Below, piece by piece: positions 23,129 through 30,989 of a stretch of DNA of 30,989 nt. The DNA is from CAYMOV01 sp964392085. Lineage in GTDB: Bacteria; Oederibacteriota; Muellerivitia; Muellerivitales; Muellerivitaceae. Each line of letters opens with the position of its first letter. The first letter of the stretch is position 1. Under the pieces are notes generated by a model, which had not been told where the DNA came from, did not search any database, and worked only from the letters and a program-made list of their open reading frames with translations. The stretch covers positions 1 to 30,989 of the forward strand of contig CAYMOV010000025.1 of the NCBI GenBank assembly GCA_964392085.1, in the 5' to 3' direction. The translations under genes and the position numbers were made by a program.

Positions 23129-24996
23129 TCAATAGAAAACCATGTCGTCAATGGCCAGGTCGTAATTCTGCCCGGGTTGGGAATTATTGAACTGCCATTG
23201 AGCTGAATAGACCTTGGTCCGGTCGAAGGGCGTGGCCATTCCCCAGCCTTCCTGGGAAAGGTCACCACCGTTGACAACCTGGTCGAGGGCCACGGTCTTC
23301 TGGGTCCAAGCGGGGGTCAAACCGGTGAAGTTGATCCCCCAATCGTCCGAGCATTGGCCCGACGCGCCCGTGCAACTTCCACCAACGGACGTCGGCGACG
23401 TCTCGTAGGTCGGCAATTTGAACCGGCACCCGGTGGCCGTCGACGCGGCCTTGATGTAGAACTTGCAGCCGATGAATCCCGGGGTCTGAATGTCATAATT
23501 GACCTTCGGTCCGCTTCCCGCGCTGATGAAGTCAAACCCCATCCCCACGAACGGGCAGGTGTTGTAGGGATTCCCGCAGATCGGGCCGACCTTCCCGGTG
23601 ATGTCGGCGCAATAGTTGGACCCGGCGTTACCGGGCGAGGACATGACGANNNNNNNNNNNNNNNNNNNNNNNNNNNNNNNNNNNNNNNNNNNNNNNNNNN
23701 NNNNNNNNNNNNNNNNNNNNNNNNNNNNNNNNNNNNNNNNNNNNNNNNNCCGGTGATGTCGGCGCAATAGTTGGACCCGGCGTTACCGGGCGAGGACATG
23801 ACGAACGTCACGCCCGCGGCCATCGGGACGTTTCCATTGCCGCTGTAGGCCGTGCTTTGTCCCCAGGCGTTGGTGTCCTTGTCAATGAAGGTGTACCAAT
23901 AGCCCCCGCGGCCGCAGACCGTGTTGATCTGGTTGTCGCCGTCCTCCATGTTGTCGATCGGTTTGCAGTCGGGGGTCGGGGTTGGGGGCGCCGCTCCGGT
24001 GATGAACTTGATGTTGTCCACCGAGAAGTCGAAGGCCTTGCCCGTCGTGTCCTTGCTTTCCCACTGCATCCCGAAGGTCTGGGTGGGGTCGAAGGCCACC
24101 GGGGGCGCCCAGCTGGGCTGGTTCATCCAGGAGAACCAGATCGTGACGGACTGCCAGGAGGTCGTGAGGGGCACCGTCATGCCGTAATGGCCGTTGCAGG
24201 ACACCGAGCAGGACCCGCCGCTGGCGGTGGGTTCCGTGTTGATGCTCGAGACCGCGAACCAGACCGAGCTCACCTGCCCCGCGTTCTGCTTGATGTCGAA
24301 CACCACGCCGGTGTAGCCGTTGGCGTTGAGGTTGTAGGGCAGTTTCGCCGCGGCCCCGCCGTTATCCAGGAAGTTGAAGCCCACGAGGGCTCCGGTCACG
24401 TTGCAACCCGTTCCCGAGAAACGGGTCGCGAAATTGCTGCCGTTTCCGGGGGCGGCGGAGGGGGCGAATGAGGCGCTTTGCGGGGAGATGTTGGCGGAAC
24501 AGCCGGTATCACCCGAGGTGAACCAATAACCGCTCCGGCCGCCGTTCGCCATAATCTGGGCGTCGCCGTCCTCCAGGTTATCGATCAGGTTCGGGTCGGG
24601 GGTCGCGGTGTTGGTGGGGGTATTGGTGAAGGTATTGGTGTTCGTGAAGGTGTTCGTGGGTCCCGGGACCGTATTCGTGGCGGTCGCGGTGATGGTCGGT
24701 GTATTGGTATCGGTATAGGTGTTGGTCGGCGTTCCCGTGAAAGTCGACGTTCCGGTGAAGGTGAAGGTGGAGGTGGGACCGGCAACCGTGGCCGTCCAAG
24801 TGGGGGACGGGGTCGGAGTGGAGGTCTTGGTGTACGTCGAAGTCCCGGTATTGGTGGAGGTTCCCGTGTCGGTCGGTGTTCCCAGCGCGACAGAACTCGG
24901 GGCGACGGCTATTTTCCGGGTGCAACCGCCGGCCACGAGGAGGGCCGCCACGGGAATGGACAGGAGCCCGAGGGCCCAAATTCGCCAGGATTTCAT
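23129..24996 (-). CDS. Secreted lipoprotein: Thr-rich stalk and two CBM11-like domains (paralogue A), interrupted by assembly gap
   Basis: The ATG at 24996 follows a strong GGAGGAC; the TTG at 25002 is less likely. The signal peptide ends in VAGGC, a probable lipobox. Residues ~30-135 are a Thr-x-Thr-x stalk. Two jelly-roll-like domains follow, both starting IDNxEDGD and linked by PPTPTPDCKP exactly as in paralogue B; the protein ends IDDMVFY. The coding sequence is split by 100 N flanked by an identical 55-bp copy on each side. Removing the N run and one copy (155 bp) joins the two frames into one open frame of about 570 aa, so the gene is intact in the organism. The jelly-roll (CBM11-like) reading is by pattern. 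It has a sigma54-type promoter and its own terminator. Confidence 0.8.
23595..23804. other. Scaffold gap with duplicated 55-bp contig ends
   Basis: Exactly 100 N (23650-23749) are flanked by identical 55-bp sequences (23595-23649 and 23750-23804). This is the signature of two contigs sharing a k-mer-length overlap that the scaffolder did not merge. It causes a false frame break in paralogue A. Confidence 0.95.
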
Positions 24997-25055
24997 CTTC
25001 AAGTCCTCCGGAAATCGTTTGTCACTGTGGGTCCAGCGCCCGCAACCTGGAAAGG

Positions 25056-25072
25056 TGCAAGTCGGGTGCCAA
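25056..25072 (-). promoter_or_regulatory. Sigma54-type (-24/-12) promoter of paralogue A
   Basis: The minus strand reads TTGGCACCCGACTTGCA. The core TGGCAC-N5-TTGCA is perfect, and 12 of 14 consensus positions match. The predicted start is near 25045, a 48-nt leader. The distance from GC to ATG (about 61 bp) is almost the same as in paralogue B (about 58 bp). Confidence 0.7.
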
Positions 25073-25176
25073 CCTCTAATCGTTTAAAAAGGTATCAAAT
25101 CCCATGGGTATCCGCAACTAACCTATATCATACCGCGCCTTAAAAGGTGATGAAACCGGGCATACACCCCAAGGGG

Positions 25177-25192
25177 AGTCAACCATTTGACA
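25177..25192. promoter_or_regulatory. Inverted repeat, putative activator site upstream of paralogue A
   Basis: AGTCA-ACCATT-TGACA has the same half-sites and the same 6-bp spacing as the dyad upstream of paralogue B. It is centred about 115 bp upstream of the -24 GG. Confidence 0.45.
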
Positions 25193-25280
25193 GTTCAACC
25201 GCAAAAATTTGATTGGGCGATTGGTTAAAAGGTTTTAGGGGCGGGACGGGGTTTGAACTAAAGCGGTTGGGATGGGCGGG

Positions 25281-27590
25281 TCAAATTCCCTTGAGTCGAA
25301 GGATGTCCCGGAGCTTTTCCTTCACGTCCTCGTTGTCGGGGTCCTCGTTCAAGATCCTCTCGTAGATCTTGAGTGCCTCGACGTAAAGGCCTTGCTTGGC
25401 GTAGATGTCGGCCAAGGTCTGCCGGACGAAGGGATCCTCCAGGGCCGCCTCCATCCCGCCCCCCTGGGCGCCCGTGGAGATCGGCTTGTGGACCTCCTGA
25501 AGTTGGGAGGAGGGCGCCGGGGCGTGGTGCGGTGGCGGAGCGGCCGGTTCCCTCTCCTTCTCGGAACGCAGGCGGTCCATCCGTCGGGAAATCTCGTCGG
25601 ACAGGTTGTCCTTGGCCTTCAATCGCGATTTCTCGGATTCCTCGAACTTCCGGCGCTCCTCTTCCTCCTGGCGCATCAGGGCCTTGACGTGCTCATCCCG
25701 TTCCTTCAGTTCCTTTTCGCGTTCACGGGATTCTTTCTCCCGCAGTTCCCTTTCATGGGATTCGCGGGACATTTTTTCGCGCAGTTCCTGTTCCACCTGG
25801 AGGCGCAGTTTCTCCTCCATGGCCCTGCGGGTCTCCTCCATCTCGCGATGGAGCCGATCGGTCTCGGCGGTCTTTTCCTTCTCCAACCGCTCCAGTTCCC
25901 GGACCATGGATTTCTGCTGGTCCTCGTACTCGCGGCGGAGCCGTTCCCGCTGGTTCTCGTCCTCCTTGACCTTCCGCATCTGCTCGAGAAGCTGGTCCTC
26001 CAGCTCCTTCTTCAGGCGGATCCGCTCCTCTTCCTGCTCCACCTTGAGGCGGTCGAAGTCCCTTTGTCGGTCGGCCTGCAGTCTGGCTTGTTCCTCGTTG
26101 TGGCGCATCTGCTCGAGCATCTTGGCCTCAAGCTCCCTCTGCATCTTGAGCCGCTCGGCCTCCTGCTCCTTCTTGAGGTTCTCCAGCTCGTGTTGCCGCT
26201 CCAACTGCATCCGGGCCTGTTCCTCCACCAAACGGCGGGTCTGGACCTCCAACTCGTCCTTCATTTGGGCCCGGAGCTCCCGCTCCAGTTCCGCCTTCAT
26301 TTCCTCGGGGGAGGGTTGTTTGACCTCGGGTTCCGACGGCTTGACCATGAGGGCGTATACCTGCTGCAACCGGCCCTTGATTTCCGTGCGCTCGGGCCAA
26401 CGCTTGATCATGTCGAGGTACACGTCGATGGCCTGGTCATACAGGCCCTTCTCGATGAAGCCTTGGGCTTGGGTCGAAAGGGCTTGGACCTGAGCCTCGG
26501 CAGCGGCGGCCGCGTCCTCGGGGGAAGGCACCGCCGGCGGGGGTTCCGGCGCCGGCGCCGGTGCCGCCGAGGGTCCGTCCAGCGAGAATGCCTTGATGGC
26601 CTCGTTGGCCGGGTCCAGCTCGAGGATGGTTTGCCGGACTTCCCTCGCCTCCTCTAGGAGGTTTTCGTTCACGTAGACCGCCAGGATGCGCAGGTACGCC
26701 TGGACCGCCTCCTGGTGCTGGTTGAGCTTGAGGTGGGTTAGGGCCAGGTATTTCAGCGCCCCCACATGGGTTTCCTGCTTTTGGAGGAACCGCTCGAAAC
26801 ATTGGCGGCTTTCCTGGAAACGCTCCTGGTTGAAGTGGATCACTCCCAGGTGGTAGAAGGCCTCGGTGTCGCCCAAGTCGATGGCCTTTTGGGCGGTTTC
26901 TTGGGCGTGGTCCAGGTCGTTGCGGCTGATGTGGATTTCCATCAAGGCCCGGTAGTTCTCCACGGCCAGGACGGGCTCCCGGGCCGTCACCAGGATCTGG
27001 GCGAGCCGTTCCCGGGCCTCCACGTTCAAGGGGTCGTACTCGACCACCAATTGGAGGGCCTCCAGGAGCCTACCCGTCTGGGTGGCCGGGTCCAGGGACT
27101 CCGCCAGGTTGAGGAGCATCTCGACAGCCTGGAACTTCTGCTGCTTTTTGATCAGTATTTTCGCGAGTCGGAGGGAGGCGTCGTACCGGTTGGGTTCGGC
27201 CTTCAGGATGGAGCGGTAGATCTCCCCCGCCCGGTCGGGTTCCTGCGCCTCCAATTGGGAGGCCCGGTCCAGGTACTTTTGGACGAGGTTCTTGACGGCC
27301 GTCTGGAGTTCGTTGTTCGAGGGGGAAAGCTTCAACATCCGCTTATAGACCTGGAGGACCTTGTCCACCTGGTTCTTCTGGTCGTAACCCTGGGCCACCA
27401 AGTCGTATTGGCGGAGGGCTTCCTGGGTTTCGCCCTTTTTGGCGTAGATGTCCGCGAGGATATTCAGGACGTTCAGGTCGCCCGGATCCAGGTCGGCGAG
27501 CTTGTGATATTCCTCGAGGGCGCGGTCCCAATCACCCCGTTGGTAATAGGCATAGGCTGTTTTGATGAGGACGGAACGGTCTTCAGGCAA
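25281..27590 (-). CDS. Large TPR and coiled-coil protein
   Basis: 769 aa, probably starting at a TTG (27590) with GAGGG six bases upstream; no ATG occurs before well inside the first repeats. Residues ~1-330 are TPR units ('AYYQRGDWDRALEEYHKLAD'). An Ala/Pro linker (~335-370) leads to another TPR (~380-415), then about 260 residues of continuous, highly charged Glu/Arg/Lys coiled coil (~425-690). A Pro/His-rich break and a final TPR-like unit ('TLADIYAKQGLYVEALKIYE') close the protein. There is no signal peptide, so it is probably cytoplasmic. Proteins of this kind in Myxococcota and relatives act as scaffolds, for example in motility or polarity, but I cannot assign it to any. It has its own sigma70 promoter and is monocistronic. 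Confidence 0.8.
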   Translation of the reverse strand: MPEDRSVLIKTAYAYYQRGDWDRALEEYHKLADLDPGDLNVLNILADIYAKKGETQEALRQYDLVAQGYDQKNQVDKVLQVYKRMLKLSPSNNELQTAVKNLVQKYLDRASQLEAQEPDRAGEIYRSILKAEPNRYDASLRLAKILIKKQQKFQAVEMLLNLAESLDPATQTGRLLEALQLVVEYDPLNVEARERLAQILVTAREPVLAVENYRALMEIHISRNDLDHAQETAQKAIDLGDTEAFYHLGVIHFNQERFQESRQCFERFLQKQETHVGALKYLALTHLKLNQHQEAVQAYLRILAVYVNENLLEEAREVRQTILELDPANEAIKAFSLDGPSAAPAPAPEPPPAVPSPEDAAAAAEAQVQALSTQAQGFIEKGLYDQAIDVYLDMIKRWPERTEIKGRLQQVYALMVKPSEPEVKQPSPEEMKAELERELRAQMKDELEVQTRRLVEEQARMQLERQHELENLKKEQEAERLKMQRELEAKMLEQMRHNEEQARLQADRQRDFDRLKVEQEEERIRLKKELEDQLLEQMRKVKEDENQRERLRREYEDQQKSMVRELERLEKEKTAETDRLHREMEETRRAMEEKLRLQVEQELREKMSRESHERELREKESREREKELKERDEHVKALMRQEEEERRKFEESEKSRLKAKDNLSDEISRRMDRLRSEKEREPAAPPPHHAPAPSSQLQEVHKPISTGAQGGGMEAALEDPFVRQTLADIYAKQGLYVEALKIYERILNEDPDNEDVKEKLRDILRLKGI

Positions 27591-27673
27591 GGCGGCCCTC
27601 GGGTTGGCCGGATCCGGGTTTGGACGGGTAAAACCCCGGGGTCGTAAATCCTTTTTCAGGAACGGCGCGGTTT

Positions 27674-27701
27674 AATTTAACACAGGCCCCAGAATTGTCA
27701 A
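27674..27701 (-). promoter_or_regulatory. Sigma70 promoter of the TPR/coiled-coil gene
   Basis: A consensus TTGACA (27696-27701) and TAAATT (27674-27679) are separated by 16 bp on the minus strand. The predicted start is near 27667, giving a leader of about 77 nt before the TTG start codon. Confidence 0.55.
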
Positions 27702-27733
27702 AGCGTTTTGGGCTCCCCCGGAGGTCCCATAAC

Positions 27734-27765
27734 AAAAAGGGCCGGACCCGGGACGGGTCCGGCCC
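27734..27765 (-). terminator. Intrinsic terminator of the glycoside hydrolase gene
   Basis: A perfect 12-bp stem GGGCCGGACCCG/CGGGTCCGGCCC (27739-27750 and 27754-27765) with a 3-nt loop is followed on the minus strand by five T. Confidence 0.9.
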
Positions 27766-27777
27766 CATAAAACAGGC

Positions 27778-30639
27778 TTACGGCGCCGGCGTCAACTTGA
27801 AGCAGGTGATGGTGTAGGGCTTGAACTTGTAGTTGAAGGCGTTCTGGATCGGCTTTCCGGCCTTCTGGTACACCGGTCCGGCGTTCACCACCGCCCGATA
27901 AAGGTTCTCGCTCCATTGGTACTGCTGGGGGCCGAAGGAATAGAGCTCGAGTTGGTACTTCCCCGCGCCCACGTTCACGGCGGTTTGGTACACGCTGTCG
28001 GAGCTCTTGTTGACGACCAGGATGTACTTGGCCGCGCCCTGGGTGCTGGCGTAAGCCGTCAACATGTCCTGGCTCGAGTTGGAGACCGTCAGGGTGTCCC
28101 CGAAGGATTTTCGGAAGAGCCAAAGGGCCCAATAGGACGGCCTCTCGGCGAATTTCCGCGTGGGATCGTATGAGGGATCCATGACCCCATGGCCCCCCCC
28201 CAGTTCCGGCTTCTGGGTGTACATGTCCCAGATGTTCGCCTGGTCCACGCCCTGGGTCAGCATCTGCCCCATGAAATCCGCCACGAAGATCCCGTTGGCC
28301 AGCTTGGCCGTCATGGCGTTCTCATCACCGCTGTTCCACTCGGTCACCGCGATCTCAATCTTTCGGCCCGGGCAGTACTCCGCGATGGCCTTCTTGACCT
28401 TGGGGACGTAATCGGCCAACACCGCCGTCTTGGTCATCAGGTTGTACTCGGAGTCGTTGGACCAGTAGGGATAGGTGTGCAGGGACACCACGTCCACGTA
28501 AGGGCCGCAACGCTTCAGGAACTCCCCGTCCCACCAAGGGGCGTCCGCGCCGGCCAGCCAAGGGGAGCCTTCGGCCCTCTGCCGGTTTCCGAGTTGCGCC
28601 ACCGTCGGCCCCATGATCTTGATGTCGGGGAACTGGGCACGGACGGCCTTGGCGAATTCCAGGTAATGCTTGCAGTAGTTGTCGATCACCGTCCAGTAGT
28701 GGTTCTGGCCCTGGTACAGCATGTCGGGCTCGTAGTCGGGCTCGTTGCCCATCTCCACGTACTTGACCTTGATCCCCTGGGCCCGCGCGTCCGCGATCCA
28801 GGCCATCTGGGTGGGGACGTCCGAGGTCATGATGTTGAGGGTCATGAGGTACTCGGTGTCGGGCCCCAGGCTCTTGGCGAAGGCCGTCATGACCGGCCAA
28901 TTGACCTCGAACCCGGCCTTCCCCTTGCCCGTGACCTCGCCGGTCCTCCACTGCCACCGGTTCGAGAACCCGCCGCCCGGCACCCGGATGTAGTCGAACA
29001 TGCCCCGGATCTTCTTGAGGGCCGCCTCATCCTTGAACCCCGGCACCGGCTGCCAGGGCGCGATGTTGTTGCCGTACATGTAATGCGGGCTGAAGGCACG
29101 GAGTTTCTTGGAGAAGTCCGCCGAGACCACCGCGGTCTTGGCCTGGTAATTCAAGCCCGTGAGGGTGACGGCCCAGTTGTTTTCCTTGCCGCCCAGGACC
29201 TTGACGAAGTCCTTCTTAACCTCGAAACCGTCCCGCATGACTTCGACCTTGTAATCATCCTCCGGCAAGGCCTCCCGGAAGGAGCCGGTGGCGTCGGTCT
29301 GGACGGCCTGCTTGGCGATGGCCACCAGCGCGCCGGGCACCGGGTTGCCGGCTTGGTCCACGACCTTACCGGTGAGGTTGCCGTTGGCGCCCTTGAGGAT
29401 GCCCCGGATGTTGTCGACATAGGCCGTTCCGTGCAGGGCCCCGCCCGAATTGAAGATGAAGTAGACCTTGGTGATCCCGGCGAACTGGGTGCCGTCCACG
29501 TCGGCCTTCACGAAGTTCCAGCCTTCCTGCAGCTTGAACTTGATGGACTGGTAGAAGGAATTCGCGGTCCCGCTGGTGACGAAGAAGACCTCGGCGTAAC
29601 TCACGCCGGCCATGCTCCCGGCCGGCATGAAGACCTCGAAAGAGATGGCCTTCAGCTTGTCCCATTGCGCGGCTTGGGGGACCGTGTCGCACTCGGCCAA
29701 CCCCTGGTTCCACCCGGTGGAGCCCTCGATGTCCACTTCCATGGACCCGGAGCCCTCGCTGGTGATCTTGGTTCCTTGGGTGGTTTTCCCGTCGAAACCA
29801 CCGAGGTCCTTATTGAACCCCCACAACAGGATGCCTGACTGGCCGGCCTTGGCCTTCCCGGCGTCGGGATTCATCTCCTTGATCTGGATGGCCGTGGCGT
29901 TGATCTTGGGGGCGGTGTTGACGAACACCGTCTTGCCGGAGAATTTCAGGCTTCCCCACAACGAGGGGTTCTGCCAGCTCTTGTCCGACTTCGACCAGGC
30001 CAGTTGGATGGAGCGGGCCGTGTTCCCCGCGCCGGTGTCGTCGATTCCCACGTCGAAGCCGAGCGTCTTGCCGGGACCCACGTTGATCTTATAGAGGAAC
30101 TCCAGGGGGATCGCGGCCTCAAGGGTGTAGCCCGTCTTCGTGAGGAGGGTGGCCAGGCGGCCCCCGGGAACCTCCGCCTTGTCGGTGAAGCTGTACATCT
30201 CGGGCTTATCGCCCTTCTTTCCGGGCGACAGGCCGATTTGGAGGTCGGTCAGGCCGTACGAAAGGCGGTCCGGGTTCGAAACATCCGTCCCGAGGTACAA
30301 CTCGAGGCAGTCCCCGTTGTAGATCTCACCGTCCCGTTGGGCGTTGAACTGGGGGTTCTGGCTGACGACGTCGGCGGCGATGTAAAGGTACTTCGCGTCG
30401 TACGCCACCCAGATCTTCGCGCTGAGGGACTCGGGACCCTTCCAAAGGCCGGCGCCGCCGACCACATGGTCCTTGTCGTTGAGGAGGACGGTCGGGGGAC
30501 CCACCCAATCCGACAGGTTGCCGTCGATCAGGATGGGGTTGGAGACATCCTGGATGGAGGCGCTCGGGCCCTCGGCCCGGACGAACCGCGGCGCGATGAG
30601 CAGGGTCAGGCACAACAGGGTCTTTAGGATCTTTTTCAC
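27778..30639 (-). CDS. Secreted multidomain glycoside hydrolase (GH51/GH-A-like)
   Basis: 953 aa. I choose the GTG at 30639 because GGAGGAT precedes it and it opens directly into a signal peptide (VKKILKTLLCLTLLIAPRFVRA); the frame continues 85 codons upstream without such features. Residues ~28-235: CBM9/DOMON-like domain ('LIDGNLSDW', 'DCLELYLGTD', 'GYTLEAAIPLEFL'). Residues ~245-416: a second jelly-roll binding module ending in VDNIRG. Residues ~420-495: CarboxypepD_reg-like domain ('GKVVDQAGNPVPGALVAIA'). Residues ~505-953: a clan GH-A barrel with acid/base Glu633 (GNEP) and nucleophile Glu767 (VTEWNS), closest by pattern to alpha-L-arabinofuranosidases (GH51), with a C-terminal beta domain. 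It likely degrades plant- or microbe-derived polysaccharide outside the cell. The exact GH family and substrate are inferred. Own terminator; structured leader. Confidence 0.88.
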   Translation of the reverse strand: MKKILKTLLCLTLLIAPRFVRAEGPSASIQDVSNPILIDGNLSDWVGPPTVLLNDKDHVVGGAGLWKGPESLSAKIWVAYDAKYLYIAADVVSQNPQFNAQRDGEIYNGDCLELYLGTDVSNPDRLSYGLTDLQIGLSPGKKGDKPEMYSFTDKAEVPGGRLATLLTKTGYTLEAAIPLEFLYKINVGPGKTLGFDVGIDDTGAGNTARSIQLAWSKSDKSWQNPSLWGSLKFSGKTVFVNTAPKINATAIQIKEMNPDAGKAKAGQSGILLWGFNKDLGGFDGKTTQGTKITSEGSGSMEVDIEGSTGWNQGLAECDTVPQAAQWDKLKAISFEVFMPAGSMAGVSYAEVFFVTSGTANSFYQSIKFKLQEGWNFVKADVDGTQFAGITKVYFIFNSGGALHGTAYVDNIRGILKGANGNLTGKVVDQAGNPVPGALVAIAKQAVQTDATGSFREALPEDDYKVEVMRDGFEVKKDFVKVLGGKENNWAVTLTGLNYQAKTAVVSADFSKKLRAFSPHYMYGNNIAPWQPVPGFKDEAALKKIRGMFDYIRVPGGGFSNRWQWRTGEVTGKGKAGFEVNWPVMTAFAKSLGPDTEYLMTLNIMTSDVPTQMAWIADARAQGIKVKYVEMGNEPDYEPDMLYQGQNHYWTVIDNYCKHYLEFAKAVRAQFPDIKIMGPTVAQLGNRQRAEGSPWLAGADAPWWDGEFLKRCGPYVDVVSLHTYPYWSNDSEYNLMTKTAVLADYVPKVKKAIAEYCPGRKIEIAVTEWNSGDENAMTAKLANGIFVADFMGQMLTQGVDQANIWDMYTQKPELGGGHGVMDPSYDPTRKFAERPSYWALWLFRKSFGDTLTVSNSSQDMLTAYASTQGAAKYILVVNKSSDSVYQTAVNVGAGKYQLELYSFGPQQYQWSENLYRAVVNAGPVYQKAGKPIQNAFNYKFKPYTITCFKLTPAP

Positions 30640-30690
30640 GTAACATCCTCCAGAGTATTTGACCCATTCAACGGGCTTCAAACCAACCGG

Positions 30691-30774
30691 GGTCTGACTG
30701 AACTTGGTCGGGGGTACTCTCCCGCCGAAGTGGCAGCCCAAAGGGCTGTCGAAGGTCGGACTCTTCGCCAGACC
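30691..30774 (-). ncRNA. Candidate structured leader RNA of the glycoside hydrolase gene
   Basis: In the 5' leader the minus strand can fold into a closing stem GGTCTG/CAGACC (30769-30774 with 30691-30696) around three hairpins. These are CGAAG/CTTCG with an 8-nt loop (30750-30767), a perfect CAGCCC/GGGCTG with a 3-nt loop (30734-30748), and TCGG-C-GGG/CCC-CCGA with a bulged C and loop AGAGTA (30708-30728). It does not match any riboswitch consensus I know. It ends about 52 nt before the start codon. It could be an uncharacterised cis-regulator or chance folding in GC-rich DNA. Confidence 0.35.
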
Positions 30775-30790
30775 GCTCCAAGTGCGGCAG

Positions 30791-30796
30791 ATATTA
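30791..30796 (-). promoter_or_regulatory. Possible -10 element for the glycoside hydrolase gene
   Basis: TAATAT on the minus strand, with no clear -35, would place the transcript start near 30784, just before the predicted leader RNA fold. Beyond it, 30797-30938 is very GC-rich and shows no gene. Confidence 0.25.
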
Positions 30797-30938
30797 AACC
30801 AAATCCGGGGTTCCCCATCTACCCTCGCGGTCATAGGGAAACCTGAAACCGCCAATCCAGGCCCTCCCGGCCCCCCGGGCCCGGGCCCCCTCAAACATTC
30901 AATAGGAAACCTTCAAAAAATGGATCGTTTGGGCCCGC

Positions 30939-30989
30939 TCAGCCGTCGATCCCATAACGGTTCATGAACTCCAACGCTTCCTTGCGCCA
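30939..30989 (-). CDS. C-terminal end of an unidentified gene
   Basis: Sixteen open codons enter from the right edge and end at a TGA (30939-30941), reading WRKEALEFMNRYGIDG. The orientation fits the neighbouring genes, but the piece is too short to identify and could be chance. Confidence 0.3.
   Translation of the reverse strand, partial: WRKEALEFMNRYGIDG

Noticed and set aside
24600..24890. Repetitive DNA (also 22380-22560) resembling a tandem or CRISPR-like array
   Set aside because: The periodicity comes from Thr-x-Thr-x codons of the stalk regions; there are no separate repeats and spacers.
30672..30689. Sigma54 promoter before the glycoside hydrolase (GG-N10-GC)
   Set aside because: Only 6 of 14 consensus positions match, as expected by chance.
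30691..30774. Known riboswitch class (c-di-GMP-I, glycine, cobalamin) in the glycoside hydrolase leader
   Set aside because: The conserved core sequences of these classes are absent; only the secondary structure is suggestive.
30640..30894. N-terminal extension of the glycoside hydrolase (1038 aa)
   Set aside because: The extension is Pro/Gly-rich translated leader; the GTG at 30639 has a strong ribosome site and opens a signal peptide.

Overview
The window is a high-GC stretch of about 31 kb from a draft assembly; a 100-N scaffold gap lies at 23650-23749. It comes from a diderm (Gram-negative) bacterium: it encodes outer-membrane barrels, an OmpA-type peptidoglycan-binding domain, lipoproteins and many signal peptides. 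Every gene I can support is on the minus strand, so transcription runs from high to low coordinates. Dense TPR proteins, PorV-like barrels and Thr/Pro-repeat secreted lipoproteins suggest an uncultured candidate phylum (Omnitrophota, FCPU426 or Elusimicrobiota-like). That is an impression; no phylogenetic marker was tested.

Layout from right to left. At the right edge is the end of an unidentified gene. A 953-aa secreted glycoside hydrolase (CBM9-like, jelly-roll, CarboxypepD_reg and a clan GH-A catalytic domain) follows, behind a leader that can fold into a closed three-hairpin RNA. Next is a 769-aa TPR/coiled-coil protein. Then come two paralogous lipoproteins, each with a Thr-rich stalk and two carbohydrate-binding-like domains; the first is broken only by an assembly artefact. 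uvrB and uvrC follow, with 9-bp-periodic intergenic repeats around uvrB. After an MFS transporter comes a tight four-gene operon: membrane histidine kinase, NtrC-family sigma54 activator, secreted coiled-coil protein and outer-membrane barrel. Next is a 125-aa protein that looks like sigma70 regions 1.2-2.2 only. Then come a two-gene unit (acidic unknown protein and VWA protein), purA, tRNA-Lys(UUU), a PorV-like/OmpA fusion, a TPR/beta-propeller lipoprotein and a secreted TPR protein cut by the left edge.

The most interesting signal is regulatory. Both paralogous lipoprotein genes carry a -24/-12 (sigma54) promoter at the same distance from the start codon. Each also has an inverted repeat with the same core, AGTCA-N6-TGAC, about 115-122 bp further upstream, where enhancer-binding activators normally sit. 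The sigma54 activator with its kinase, secreted coiled-coil protein and barrel is encoded in the same window. I infer a possible sigma54-controlled envelope or glycan-binding system. That this particular activator drives these promoters is a hypothesis.
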